Assembly (NCBI GenBank): GCA_963800475.1
Contig: CAWDAZ010000004.1
Location: forward strand, 62,001-126,000
Length of the DNA stretch: 64,000 nt
DNA from: Palsa-465 sp963800475
Lineage (GTDB): Bacteria > Actinomycetota > Thermoleophilia > Solirubrobacterales > Solirubrobacteraceae
Reading direction: 5' to 3'
The notes beneath the pieces were generated by a model that saw nothing but the letters and a program-made list of their open reading frames with translations, had not been told where the DNA came from and ran no database searches. Position 1 is the first letter of the stretch. Each line of letters begins with the position of its first letter. The position numbers and the translations under genes are program-made. Shown here piece after piece: positions 50,309 to 58,431 of the stretch.

Positions 50309-50983
50309 GTGTCCGAACTCAACCTGATCCTGTTCGGTCCGCCGGGAGCCGGGAAGGGCACGCAAGCCGAACGTCTGCAGGCGGACTTCCAGCTGCCCTA
50401 CACCGCCACCGGCGACATCCTGCGCGAGAACGTCCGCGACGGGACCGAGCTTGGCCGGAAGGCCGAGCAGTACATGAACGCCGGTGACCTGGTTCCCGAC
50501 GACCTGATCATCGCGATGGTGACTGAGCGCCTCGATGAGGAGGACGCGCGGGACGGCTTCATCCTCGACGGGTTCCCGCGCACGATCCAGCAGGCCGAGG
50601 CGCTCGGCCGCCAGCTCTCCGAGCTCGGCCGCCGGATCACCGCGGTGCTGCTGCTCGACGTCCCCGACGACGAAGTCGTGAGGCGCCTGTCGGGCCGCCG
50701 GGTGTGTGTCAAGGCGGGCCACAACTACCACGTCGAGTTCGACCCGCCGAAGCGCGACGACGTGTGCGACCAGGACGGCTCGCGGCTGATCCAGCGCGAG
50801 GACGACAAGCCCGAGGTGATCGAGCGCCGGCTCGACACATACCGTCAGAAGACCAAGCCGGTGATCGGTTACTACGAGGATCAGGGACTGCTGAAGCGGA
50901 TCGATGGGACGCGCGATCCCACCGAGGTCAACGATCACGTTCGCGCGGTGATCGCGACGCTCCGGCTCGAGGAAAACGTCTGA
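50309..50983 (+). CDS. adk: Adenylate kinase
   Basis: 224 residues from GTG 50309. The P-loop GPPGAGKGTQAERL, ATGDILRENV, ILDGFPRTIQQAEAL and the LID (GRRVCVKAGHNYHVEFDPPK, then DDVCDQDGSRLIQREDD) are clear. It interconverts 2 ADP and ATP+AMP. The LID has the long form that binds zinc in Gram-positives, but the ligand set is C-x-x-A...C-x-x-D rather than C-x-x-C...C-x-x-C/D, so the second ligand is lost and zinc binding is doubtful. Confidence 0.97.
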   Translation: MSELNLILFGPPGAGKGTQAERLQADFQLPYTATGDILRENVRDGTELGRKAEQYMNAGDLVPDDLIIAMVTERLDEEDARDGFILDGFPRTIQQAEALGRQLSELGRRITAVLLLDVPDDEVVRRLSGRRVCVKAGHNYHVEFDPPKRDDVCDQDGSRLIQREDDKPEVIERRLDTYRQKTKPVIGYYEDQGLLKRIDGTRDPTEVNDHVRAVIATLRLEENV

Positions 50984-51000
50984 CCGCTCCGGTGGCCTGA

Positions 51001-51777
51001 GTGATCATCAAGAAGAGTCCGGAGGAGATCGACCGGATGGCGGCGGCCGGCGCGATCCTGGTGCGGACGATGAACCTGCTGGCCGGGAAGATCAGGCAGG
51101 GCGTCAGCACCCGGGAGCTCGATGAGGCCGCGGAGAAGTTCATTCGCTCCCAGGGCGCGGAGCCGGCGTTCAAGGGGTATCGAGGGTTCCCGGGTTCGAT
51201 CTGCACGTCGCCGAACTCGATGATCGTCCACGGGATCCCGGGCCCGTACACGCTCGGACGCGGCGACCTCCTGTCGGTCGACATCGGAGTGGTCCTCGAC
51301 GGATGGGTCGCGGATGCCGCGCGCACATTCCCGGTCGGGCCGACCACGCCGATCGCGCACAAGCTGCTCACCGTCACCGAGGAGGCGCTGCACCTCGGCG
51401 CCGCGCAGGCACGGCCCGGCAACCACCTCGGTGACATCTCCCACGCCGTCCAGGCACACGTCGAAGGCGCGGGACTGTCGATCGTCCGCTCGCTCGTCGG
51501 CCACGGGATCGGCCGCAGCATGCACGAGGAGCCGCAGATCCCGAATTACGGCGAGCCGGGCACCGGAGTGCTGCTCGAGGAGGGGATGGTGCTCGCGATC
51601 GAGCCGATGGTCACGGCCGGTCGTCACGGGGTACGCGTCGGCGATGACCACTGGGCGATCTACTCCCAGGACGGCTCGCTGGCGGCCCATTTCGAGTTCA
51701 CCGTGGCGGTCACGGCTGCGGGCCCGAGGATCCTCACTCCGTGGCACGAGGCGGGCGGCGGCCGGCAGGCTGCGTGA
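51001..51777 (+). CDS. map: Type I methionine aminopeptidase
   Basis: 258 residues from GTG 51001, 17 bp after adk. The five metal ligands are visible: Asp in LLSVDIGVVLDGWVADAART (two), His in LVGHGIGRSMHEEP, Glu in AIEPMV and the C-terminal Glu in HFEFTVAVT. It removes the N-terminal Met from nascent proteins. In most actinobacteria infA and rpmJ follow; here infA is absent and rpmJ begins after 157 bp. Confidence 0.96.
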   Translation: MIIKKSPEEIDRMAAAGAILVRTMNLLAGKIRQGVSTRELDEAAEKFIRSQGAEPAFKGYRGFPGSICTSPNSMIVHGIPGPYTLGRGDLLSVDIGVVLDGWVADAARTFPVGPTTPIAHKLLTVTEEALHLGAAQARPGNHLGDISHAVQAHVEGAGLSIVRSLVGHGIGRSMHEEPQIPNYGEPGTGVLLEEGMVLAIEPMVTAGRHGVRVGDDHWAIYSQDGSLAAHFEFTVAVTAAGPRILTPWHEAGGGRQAA

Positions 51778-51934
51778 GGGCCTTCCCCTGCTACCATCGA
51801 TCGGTGCGCTCGCAGCGCAACCTCGTGCGCTGCGCGCCTTACTTCAGCCCGGTAGCGGCGACCCCTTGCGGTCGCCAGAGCCGGACTGAGGGCCACTGGA
51901 TAACAAATTTCGACCACCCAATAGAAGGGCGAGC
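51778..51934 (+). promoter_or_regulatory. rpmJ operon promoter candidate and structured leader
   Basis: TACCAT (51792-51797, in GCTACCAT) is a -10 candidate. Downstream, two perfect stem-loops could form in the RNA: GCAGCGCA-ACCTCG-TGCGCTGC (51812-51833) and GGCGACC-CCTTGC-GGTCGCC (51857-51876). Neither has a U-tract. The leader of about 130 nt before rpmJ could carry a ribosomal-protein autoregulatory site. No infA fragment is present. Confidence 0.45.
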
Positions 51935-52048
51935 GTGAAAGTACGACCCTCGGTCAAGCCGATGTGCGAAAAGTGCAAGATCATCCGCCGGAACGGGCGG
52001 GTCCTGGTGATCTGCTCGAATCCGCGCCATAAGCAGAGGCAGGGCTAG
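51935..52048 (+). CDS. rpmJ: 50S ribosomal protein L36
   Basis: 37 residues: MKVRPSVKPMCEKCKIIRRN then GRVLVICSNPRHKQRQG, from GTG 51935 to TAG 52046-52048. Cys11, Cys14, Cys27 and His32 form the zinc site, so this is the zinc-containing bL36. It lies 2 bp upstream of rpsM, as in other bacteria. Confidence 0.97.
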   Translation: MKVRPSVKPMCEKCKIIRRNGRVLVICSNPRHKQRQG

Positions 52049-52050
52049 CG

Positions 52051-52434
52051 ATGGCGCGTATCTCCGGCGTCAACATCCCGCTGAACAAGCGGGTCGAGGT
52101 CGGCCTCACGTACATCTACGGGATCGGCCGCTCGCAGGCCAACACGCTGCTCGAGCAGGCTCACATCGAGCCGGACCGCAAGGTTCGGGATCTCACCGAG
52201 GACGAGGTCGTGAAGCTGCGCGAGCTGATCGACGACGGGATGACGGTCGAGGGCGACCTCCGCCGCGAGCGCTCCCAGAACGTCAAGCGCCTGCAGGAGA
52301 TCGGCTCCTACCGAGGCCTTCGCCACCGTCGCGGGCTTCCGGTCCACGGTCAGAACACGAAGACCAACGCGCGCACCCGCAAGGGCCCGAAGCGGATGCA
52401 GGTCGCCGGCAAGAAGAAGGCCGCGAAGAAGTAG
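52051..52434 (+). CDS. rpsM: 30S ribosomal protein S13
   Basis: 127 residues. MARISGVNIPLNKRVEVGLT, YIYGIGRSQANTLLEQAHIE and GLRHRRGLPVHGQNTKTNAR, plus a Lys-rich tail, identify uS13 of the 30S head. Its TAG directly abuts the rpsK ATG. Confidence 0.98.
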   Translation: MARISGVNIPLNKRVEVGLTYIYGIGRSQANTLLEQAHIEPDRKVRDLTEDEVVKLRELIDDGMTVEGDLRRERSQNVKRLQEIGSYRGLRHRRGLPVHGQNTKTNARTRKGPKRMQVAGKKKAAKK

Positions 52435-52830
52435 ATGCCAGCTCCCCGTAGACCGCAGCGCGGACGTCGCCGGGTCCGCAAGAACATCCCGATCGGCCAG
52501 GCGCACATCAAGACGTCGTTCAACAACACGATCGTGTCGCTCACGGACCGCGAGGGGAACGTGATCGCGTGGGAATCGGCCGGCGGCGCCGGGTTCAAGG
52601 GCTCGCGCAAGTCGACTCCGTTCGCCGCGCAGGTGACCGCCGACGCGGCCGCCCGCAAGGGCATCGAGCACGGGCTCCAGAAGGTCGAGGTGTTCGTGAA
52701 GGGCCCCGGCTCGGGCCGCGAGACCGCGATCCGCTCGCTGCAGGCTGCCGGGCTCGAGGTGCTCGGCGTCAAGGACGTCACCCCACAGGCCCACAACGGC
52801 TGCCGCCCCCGCAAGCGGCGCCGCGTCTAG
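52435..52830 (+). CDS. rpsK: 30S ribosomal protein S11
   Basis: 131 residues. GQAHIKTSFNNTIVSLTDRE, GNVIAWESAGGAGFKGSRKS, TPFAAQVTADAA and CRPRKRRRV identify uS11 of the platform. The ATG immediately follows the rpsM stop; rpsD starts 10 bp after its own stop. Confidence 0.98.
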   Translation: MPAPRRPQRGRRRVRKNIPIGQAHIKTSFNNTIVSLTDREGNVIAWESAGGAGFKGSRKSTPFAAQVTADAAARKGIEHGLQKVEVFVKGPGSGRETAIRSLQAAGLEVLGVKDVTPQAHNGCRPRKRRRV

Positions 52831-52840
52831 GACTCGAAAA

Positions 52841-53461
52841 TTGGCTAGAGACACTTCGCCACAGTGCAAGCAGTGCCGCCGTGAGGGACAGAAGCTGTTC
52901 CTCAAGGGCGAGCGCTGCCTGACCGACAAGTGCGGCGTCGAGCGCCGCTCCTACCCGCCCGGCGAGCACGGCCGCGGTCGCCAGAAACAGAGCGAGTACC
53001 GCGTGCAGCTGCGCGAGAAGCAGAAGGCCCGCCGCTACTACGGCGTGCTCGAGCAGCAGTTCCGCAACTACTACAAGAAGGCGTCGCGCCAGCCCGGAGT
53101 GACCGGCGAGAACCTGCTGAGGATGCTCGAGTGCCGCTTTGACAACGTGCTCGTGAGGCTCGGGTTCGCGGCGTCGCGCCGCCAGGCCCGTCAGCTGATC
53201 CTGCACGGTCACTGGACCGTGAACGGCCGCCGGGTGAACATCCCCAGCTATCAGCTGCGGGACGGCGACGTGATCGCCATCCACGCGAAGTCACCCGCGT
53301 CTCAAGTCATTCGCGACGCGACCGAGCTGACCGGACAGGTGCCCGCATGGCTCCAGGCCGACCACGACGCGCTGACGGCGAAGGTGCTGCGCAAGCCCGA
53401 GCGGCGAGAGATCGCCGCCCCGGTGCAAGAGCAGCTGATCGTCGAGCTGTACTCGAAGTAA
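52841..53461 (+). CDS. rpsD: 30S ribosomal protein S4 (zinc-binding form)
   Basis: 206 residues from TTG 52841. Cys9, Cys12, Cys26 and Cys31 form the zinc finger of the C+ type. The S4 RNA-binding domain is LECRFDNVLVRLGFAASRRQ, ARQLILHGHWTVNGRRVNIP. S4 nucleates 30S assembly and represses the alpha operon in E. coli. A 90-bp gap precedes rpoA. Confidence 0.97.
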   Translation: MARDTSPQCKQCRREGQKLFLKGERCLTDKCGVERRSYPPGEHGRGRQKQSEYRVQLREKQKARRYYGVLEQQFRNYYKKASRQPGVTGENLLRMLECRFDNVLVRLGFAASRRQARQLILHGHWTVNGRRVNIPSYQLRDGDVIAIHAKSPASQVIRDATELTGQVPAWLQADHDALTAKVLRKPERREIAAPVQEQLIVELYSK

Positions 53462-53551
53462 CCGAATTTCACAAGCCGCGCGGCCGGTGGGCGCGCGTGG
53501 CCCCGACAGCCGCCTCCGGGCGGTGCCCGAAACCACGACGTTAGGACCCTG

Positions 53552-54529
53552 ATGCTCGACTTCCAAGTCCCCCGAATCTCCAGCGAGGCGGTTGACGACA
53601 ACCGTGGCTCGTTCACGATCGAGCCGCTCGATCGCGGCTTCGGCTACACCTTCGGCAACTCGCTGCGACGGGTGCTGCTCTCGTCGCTGGCCGGCGCGGC
53701 AGTGACAAGCGTCCGGATCGAGGGCGTCGCGCACGAGTTCTCGACGATCCGCGGCGTCAAGGAAGACGTGACCGACATCGTCCTGAATTTGAAGGGCGTG
53801 GTATGCCGGATGCACACCGACGCGACGGAAGTTGAAGCGCCCCTGGTCGTCACGGGACCGGGAGAGATCACCGCCAAGGACATCGACCTGCCCGCCGGCG
53901 TCGAGATCCTCAACCCGAACGCCCACATCGCGACGCTCGAGAAGAAGACCAAGCTCGAGGTCTACCTGACAGTCGGGCGCGGTCGCGGCTACCGGCCGGC
54001 GGAGGAGAACAAGTCGCCCGACCAGCCGATCGGCGTGATCCCGATCGACTCGATCTTCTCGCCGGTGCGCCGGGTCGCGTACTCGGTCGAGCAGGCTCGT
54101 GTCGGCCAGCGCACCGACTACGACAAGCTGACCCTGGACATCGAGACCGACGGCTCGATCGATCCGCACGCCGCGCTCCGGGAGGCCGCGGAGATCCTGA
54201 TCTCGCAGCTGGCGATCTTCACCGACGCCGATCGCGTCGTGGAGCTGCGCGAGGCCGGCGTGCCGGGTCCGCTCGAGGCGGGCCAGCCGGGAGCGCCGGG
54301 TGGCGCCCCCGCGCGGCAGCCGAACGCGCTCGACGACATCCTGATCGAGGAGCTCGAGCTCGGCGTGCGCTCCTACAACTGCCTGAAGCGGGCCGGGATC
54401 CAGACCGTCGGCGATCTAGTGGCGAAGACGGAAAGCGAACTAAACGCGATCCCGAACTTCGGCAAGAAGTCGATCGACGAGGTGATCGAGACGCTCCACG
54501 CGCGGGGTCTCGGGCTGCGCGACGAGTAG
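53552..54529 (+). CDS. rpoA: RNA polymerase alpha subunit
   Basis: 325 residues. The N-terminal dimerisation domain contains RGFGYTFGNSLRRVLLSSL-type sequence (DRGFGYTFGNSLRRVLLSSL) and VEILNPNAHIATL; the C-terminal domain (IEELELGVRSYNCLKRAGIQ, TVGDLVAKTESELNAIPNFG) binds UP elements and activators. A Gly/Pro/Ala linker (GPLEAGQPGAPGGAPARQPN) joins them. ATG 53552 fits the family N-terminus. Confidence 0.98.
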   Translation: MLDFQVPRISSEAVDDNRGSFTIEPLDRGFGYTFGNSLRRVLLSSLAGAAVTSVRIEGVAHEFSTIRGVKEDVTDIVLNLKGVVCRMHTDATEVEAPLVVTGPGEITAKDIDLPAGVEILNPNAHIATLEKKTKLEVYLTVGRGRGYRPAEENKSPDQPIGVIPIDSIFSPVRRVAYSVEQARVGQRTDYDKLTLDIETDGSIDPHAALREAAEILISQLAIFTDADRVVELREAGVPGPLEAGQPGAPGGAPARQPNALDDILIEELELGVRSYNCLKRAGIQTVGDLVAKTESELNAIPNFGKKSIDEVIETLHARGLGLRDE

Positions 54530-54558
54530 GCGGGTTCGCCGGTAACGTCCTCCACGCG

Positions 54559-54912
54559 ATGCGCCACCAGCGAAACCGATACCAGCTCTCTCGGAGCGCC
54601 TCGCACCGCAAGGCGCTGCTCATGAACCTGACCAAGGAGGTCATCGACCACGAGCGGATCCAGACCACCGAGGCGAAGGCCAAGGCCGTCAAGCCCGAGC
54701 TCGAGAAGCTGATCACGCTCGCCAAGCGCGGTGACCTCCACGCCCGGCGCCAGGCGCTGTCGGCGCTGGGGCAGGACAAGTTCGCCGTCTACAAGCTGTT
54801 CGAGGAGATCGCGCCGCGGTACGCCGAGCGCCCCGGCGGCTACACGCGGATCCTGAAGCTGGGCGCGCGCCGGTCGGACTCGACCGAGATGGTGCTGCTG
54901 GAGCTGGTGTAG
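54559..54912 (+). CDS. rplQ: 50S ribosomal protein L17
   Basis: 117 residues. MRHQRNRYQLSRSASHRKAL, LMNLTKEVIDHERIQTTEAK and GYTRILKLGARRSDSTEMVL identify bL17. It lies 29 bp after rpoA and 11 bp before truA, the standard end of the alpha operon. Confidence 0.98.
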   Translation: MRHQRNRYQLSRSASHRKALLMNLTKEVIDHERIQTTEAKAKAVKPELEKLITLAKRGDLHARRQALSALGQDKFAVYKLFEEIAPRYAERPGGYTRILKLGARRSDSTEMVLLELV

Positions 54913-54923
54913 GGCCCGGCTGG

Positions 54924-55709
54924 ATGCCGGTTACCAGGGTCGTCCTCGAGTACGACGGGGGCGAGTTCGCCGGGTGGGCGCGACAGCCCGGGCAGCGGAC
55001 TGTCCAGGCGGAGGTCGAGCGGGCACTGGCGGTGCTGTTGCGGTCTGAACCGGTGCCGGTCGTCGTGGCCGGGCGAACCGATGCCGGGGTGCACGCGCTC
55101 GGTCAGGTGTGCAGCTACTCCGGCGAGCCGGTGCCGGTCGACGGGCTGAACGCGCTACTGCCACCGGACGTCGCCGCGCTGTCGTGTGACGCGGCAGAGG
55201 ATGGCTTCGACGCACGCCGCGACGCCACCTCCCGGGCGTACTGCTACCGGCTGCTGGTGCGCGGTCCGCGCAGCGTGTTCTGGGACGGTCGCGTGCTCCG
55301 CTGGCCGCGCCCGGTGAACCTCGCCCTCCTCGACGCGTGCGCCGAACGGCTCGTCGGAACCCACGACTTCACGGCGTTCACGCCGACCGAAACCGACCAC
55401 GTGCGGTTCTCGCGCGATGTGTTCACGGCGTTCTGGCGGCGCACGGAGCTGGCGGGTGGGGAGCTGCTCGAGTTCTGGATCGAAGCGGACGCGTTCATGC
55501 GCCACATGAACCGCGCGCTCGTCGGGACGATGCTCGAGGTCTCCGAGGGGCGGCGGACGGTCTCCGCGTTCGCGTCGCTGCTCGAAGGGCGGCCGCGGTC
55601 GGACGCCGGCCCGACGGCGCCCCCGCACGGGCTGTACCTCGCGGGGGTGGGGTACGGCGGCGAGCGGGTGCTCGCCGCCGAGACCGGCGACGTGCGAGCA
55701 TCGGCGTAA
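54924..55709 (+). CDS. truA: tRNA pseudouridine(38-40) synthase
   Basis: 261 residues. The catalytic Asp is in VAGRTDAGVHALGQVCSY; EDGFDARRDATSRAYCYRLL and LVGTHDFTAFTPTET are typical of TruA, which modifies the anticodon arm. Near the C-terminus FMRHMNRALVGTMLEVSEGR is conserved. Its TAA overlaps the ATG of the next small gene. Confidence 0.96.
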   Translation: MPVTRVVLEYDGGEFAGWARQPGQRTVQAEVERALAVLLRSEPVPVVVAGRTDAGVHALGQVCSYSGEPVPVDGLNALLPPDVAALSCDAAEDGFDARRDATSRAYCYRLLVRGPRSVFWDGRVLRWPRPVNLALLDACAERLVGTHDFTAFTPTETDHVRFSRDVFTAFWRRTELAGGELLEFWIEADAFMRHMNRALVGTMLEVSEGRRTVSAFASLLEGRPRSDAGPTAPPHGLYLAGVGYGGERVLAAETGDVRASA

Positions 55710-56008
55710 TGCTGGTCGCGGTGACAGACCATGCGGCCGAGCGGTTCCGGCAGCGGGTGCGAGGAACGCTCGACGAGAAGGCGGAGGTGGCCTCGCGGGT
55801 TGCGCGGGCGCACGCCGCCGGCCGGATCGAGGCCGGTGAGGGCGGGGCCGTGCTGGTTCGCGATCTCGAGCGCCGCGAGCTCGTCTACGTGTGCCGGCCC
55901 GATTCCGGCGAGCTGGTCGTGATCACGCTCTGGGAAGAGGGCGAGGATGCCGTCGTGCCTCGGCGGTTCACGAACGCCCTGCGCCGCGACGACCACCGGG
56001 TGAAGTAG
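55709..56008 (+). CDS. Small protein of unknown function (DUF4258/RelE-like fold possible)
   Basis: 99 residues from ATG 55709, overlapping the truA stop by one base. VTDHAAERFRQRVRGTLDEK and VLVRDLERRELVYVCRPDSG, then ELVVITLWEEGED suggest a compact alpha+beta domain: a His-x-x-Glu-Arg-Phe start and a beta-sheet ending in 'V-V-I-T-L-W', reminiscent of DUF4258 proteins. No catalytic site can be assigned. Co-transcribed with truA by position. Confidence 0.6.
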   Translation: MLVAVTDHAAERFRQRVRGTLDEKAEVASRVARAHAAGRIEAGEGGAVLVRDLERRELVYVCRPDSGELVVITLWEEGEDAVVPRRFTNALRRDDHRVK

Positions 56009-56018
56009 GAAGCTCTTG

Positions 56019-56303
56019 ATGACGAGCCAGGGCCAGCCGCCCCAAGCCGACTACCCGTCGCGCAACGGCGCCAGCGACCGAGCCTGGAGCCAGAGCTTCC
56101 TGCGGCTGGTCGTGCTCGGCTACATCCTCGCGGTCGCGATGCCGCCGCTCGGGTTCGTGCTCGGGCTGGTGGTGTTGTCGAGGGGTGCCCGGGCGAAGTC
56201 CAGGCACGGGGTGCTGATCATCGCCGTCAGCGTGATCGCGGCCGTGGCGTGGGCGCTGATCATCGCGTCCGGCGCTCTGAACACGCCGAGCGAACAGTTC
56301 TGA
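56019..56303 (+). CDS. Small two-helix membrane protein
   Basis: 94 residues from ATG 56019, with GGAA about 7 bp upstream. A hydrophilic N-terminus of ~25 residues is followed by two hydrophobic helices (FLRLVVLGYILAVAMPPLGF-VLGLVVL and VLIIAVSVIAAVAWALIIAS) around a basic turn (SRGARAKSRHG). It resembles DUF4190-type small membrane proteins. Function unknown. Confidence 0.6.
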   Translation: MTSQGQPPQADYPSRNGASDRAWSQSFLRLVVLGYILAVAMPPLGFVLGLVVLSRGARAKSRHGVLIIAVSVIAAVAWALIIASGALNTPSEQF

Positions 56304-56536
56304 GGGGTCTGGGGGGGGCTGGGTCCCGGGCCGGGGCCGGGGCGTTTGGCGTGGGCGCTTGCCCGGGGCGTTTGCGGGCTTCGCCACGCCTTCGCGTCGG
56401 GGCGGCCCCGGGGCGTTTGGCGTTGGCGGCTTCGCCACGCCTTCGCTCGGTTCCGTGATGCCTTTGCGACGTAGCGCATCGGGTTCGCGAAAACTTCGCT
56501 GGTGAAGAGTGACAAGTCGGGTGGGGGCGGTGGGGC
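56304..56536. repeat. Noncoding stretch with short imperfect repeats
   Basis: CCGGGGCGTTTG occurs three times (56337, 56363, 56408) and the 19-mer GGCTTCGCCACGCCTTCGC twice (56377-56395 and 56428-56446), with a G-run (56311-56318) at the start. No gene or convincing hairpin terminator is seen. It may be a slipped, decaying repeat; a similar word (GCTTCGCCACGCC) makes part of it look compositionally coding on the minus strand. Confidence 0.6.
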
Positions 56537-57598
56537 GTGGGCGATCCTGGGCGGATGGCCAGGTGTCGATCGGGCAAACACGACAATCTCGCGACAAGCC
56601 AGCGCCGAATCCGCGTTCACCCGCTCCAGGCGGGCAAAGACGACACAGACGGGAGCGAGCCCGGCGGAAGTCGCGTTGACCCGGCTCGTGAGGGCATCGC
56701 GGCCGCATGCGCACGGTTCGGACTGGCGCACCACGGCGCGGTCGCCCGCAGGCAGCTTCTCGATGCGGGCGTCAGCCGTCATGTAATCGACCACGCACTG
56801 GTGCGCGAGCACCTCCATCCCCGCCATCGCGGCGTCTACATCGTCGGGCACCTGGCGCTTGCGCCCTATGCGGAAGAGGCTGCGGCGTTGCTTGCGTGTG
56901 GAGATGGGTCTGTCCTCAGCCATCGCTCGGCCGCGTACCTGTGGGGGTTGGTCCCGGATCGTCCGGGCGTGTCTGAGGTGACGGTGATTCGTCGTAACCC
57001 GGGTAGGAAGCCCGGAATCAACGTCCACCGCACCAACCACCTCGACGGCCGTGACGTGCGCCGCCGCCACGGCCTCCCCGTCACATCCCCGAGCAGAACC
57101 GTCATCGACCTTGCCGCGACCGGCGCGGGCGACGCCGAGCTCGAACGGGTGATCGCCGAGGGGCGAACTCAGGGGCTGCTCCGGAAGGGCGAGCTCGAGA
57201 CGGCGCTCGCGCGGGCCGGGTCGCGGCCCGGTACGAGGAGGCTCCGCGCCGTCCTGCGAGCCGAGGGGGACCCAGGGATCACGCGCTCGGAGGGGGAGCG
57301 GATCCTGCGGCGGCACCTGAGAGAGGCGGGACTGCCGCCGCCCGTCACCAATCGCAAGATCGGCAGCTGGGAGCCCGACTTCCTATGGCCGCTCGAACGG
57401 GTGATCGTGGAGCTCGACAGCTGGCAGTTCCACAGCCACAGACGGGCGTTCGAGCGCGATCGGCGCAAGGACATGGCGCTGCGCGACGCGGGGTACACCG
57501 TGATCCGGATCACCGGCAGGCAGCTGATCGGCGAGCCGCTGATGGTGATCGCTCACATCGCCCGCGCGCTCGATCGGGCCACCCGGAGCCGCAGCTAG
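56537..57598 (+). CDS. AbiEi-antitoxin-like N-terminus plus DUF559 (Vsr-like nuclease-fold) protein
   Basis: 353 residues if GTG 56537 is used; the first ~50 residues look unlike the family, so the true start may lie further in (ATG 56555 or a later codon). Residues ~55-115 (CARFGLAHHGAVARRQLLDA, LHPRHRGVYIVGH) resemble the winged-helix domain of type IV TA antitoxins. Residues ~255-350 (ERILRRHLREAGLPPPVTN, EPDFLWPLERVIVELDSWQF, RRKDMALRDAGYTVIRITGR) are DUF559, a restriction-endonuclease-like fold with the E-x-D...E-x-D arrangement. Very common as solitary genes in actinobacteria; function undetermined. Confidence 0.75.
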   Translation: MGDPGRMARCRSGKHDNLATSQRRIRVHPLQAGKDDTDGSEPGGSRVDPAREGIAAACARFGLAHHGAVARRQLLDAGVSRHVIDHALVREHLHPRHRGVYIVGHLALAPYAEEAAALLACGDGSVLSHRSAAYLWGLVPDRPGVSEVTVIRRNPGRKPGINVHRTNHLDGRDVRRRHGLPVTSPSRTVIDLAATGAGDAELERVIAEGRTQGLLRKGELETALARAGSRPGTRRLRAVLRAEGDPGITRSEGERILRRHLREAGLPPPVTNRKIGSWEPDFLWPLERVIVELDSWQFHSHRRAFERDRRKDMALRDAGYTVIRITGRQLIGEPLMVIAHIARALDRATRSRS

Positions 57599-57609
57599 GA
57601 TCAGAGCGG

Positions 57610-58431
57610 ATGCGGGTTCTGCTCACCAACGACGACGGAATCGAGGCCGCCGGGCTGCAGGCGCTGAGACGGGCGCTGCTCGAGCTGCCGGGGATCAAGC
57701 TCGCCGTGATCGCGCCCGACGGGAACCGCTCGGCGATGGCGCGGTCGATCACGACCCGCCGGCCGCTGTGGGTCCAGGAGGTCGACTTCGACGACGGCAC
57801 CGTCGGCTACGCGACGGACGGGACGCCCGTCGACTGCGTGCGGCTCGCGAACCTCGGGCTGATCGAGGGCTTCACCGCGGAGCTCGTCGTATCCGGGATC
57901 AATCACGGATCCAACCTCGGCGACGACATCACCTACTCGGGAACGGTCGCGGCGGCGTTCGAGGCGATCGTGCTCGGGCTTCCGGGGATCGCGGTCTCGC
58001 AGCAGTCGAACGCGCTCGAACTCGATTTCCGCTCGGGCGCGGGCTTCCGATTCCGCACCGCTGCAGCGTTCACCGCGCAGCTCGTCGAGGAGCTCGAGAA
58101 CGTGCCGCTCCCCGAGGGCACGCTGCTGAACATCAACGTCCCCGGCGGCGAGATCGAGGGCGTGGAGGTCGCGCGGCTCGGCAAGCGCATCTACCGCGAC
58201 GAACTCGCGCTGGTCGACGAGGGCGCCGGCAACCGGCGGCTGTACCGGATCTACGGCGACGCGAGCTACGAGCGCGACGAGACCGGCACCGACCTCGCCG
58301 CTGTCGAGCGGGGGAGGATCGCGGTCACGCCGATCCACTTCGACCTCACCGACCGGGAGGGGCTGACGGCGCTCCAGCGCTACGACCTCGCGCGGCTGAT
58401 CGAGCCCGCCGCCAGCGAGCTCGAGCCGTGA
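57610..58431 (+). CDS. surE: 5'/3'-nucleotidase SurE
   Basis: 273 residues from ATG 57610. MRVLLTNDDGIEAAGLQALR holds the Asp-Asp metal site, VIAPDGNRSAMARSIT the conserved Ser, and VSGINHGSNLGDDITYSGTV the Asn ligand. It dephosphorylates nucleoside monophosphates. Its TGA overlaps the ligA ATG by one base, so the two are translated together. Confidence 0.95.
   Translation: MRVLLTNDDGIEAAGLQALRRALLELPGIKLAVIAPDGNRSAMARSITTRRPLWVQEVDFDDGTVGYATDGTPVDCVRLANLGLIEGFTAELVVSGINHGSNLGDDITYSGTVAAAFEAIVLGLPGIAVSQQSNALELDFRSGAGFRFRTAAAFTAQLVEELENVPLPEGTLLNINVPGGEIEGVEVARLGKRIYRDELALVDEGAGNRRLYRIYGDASYERDETGTDLAAVERGRIAVTPIHFDLTDREGLTALQRYDLARLIEPAASELEP

Noticed and set aside
56537..56690. Possible separate small gene at the start of the DUF559 frame.
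   Set aside because: No start with ribosome site or coding signature distinguishes it; more likely an over-extended start of the DUF559 gene.
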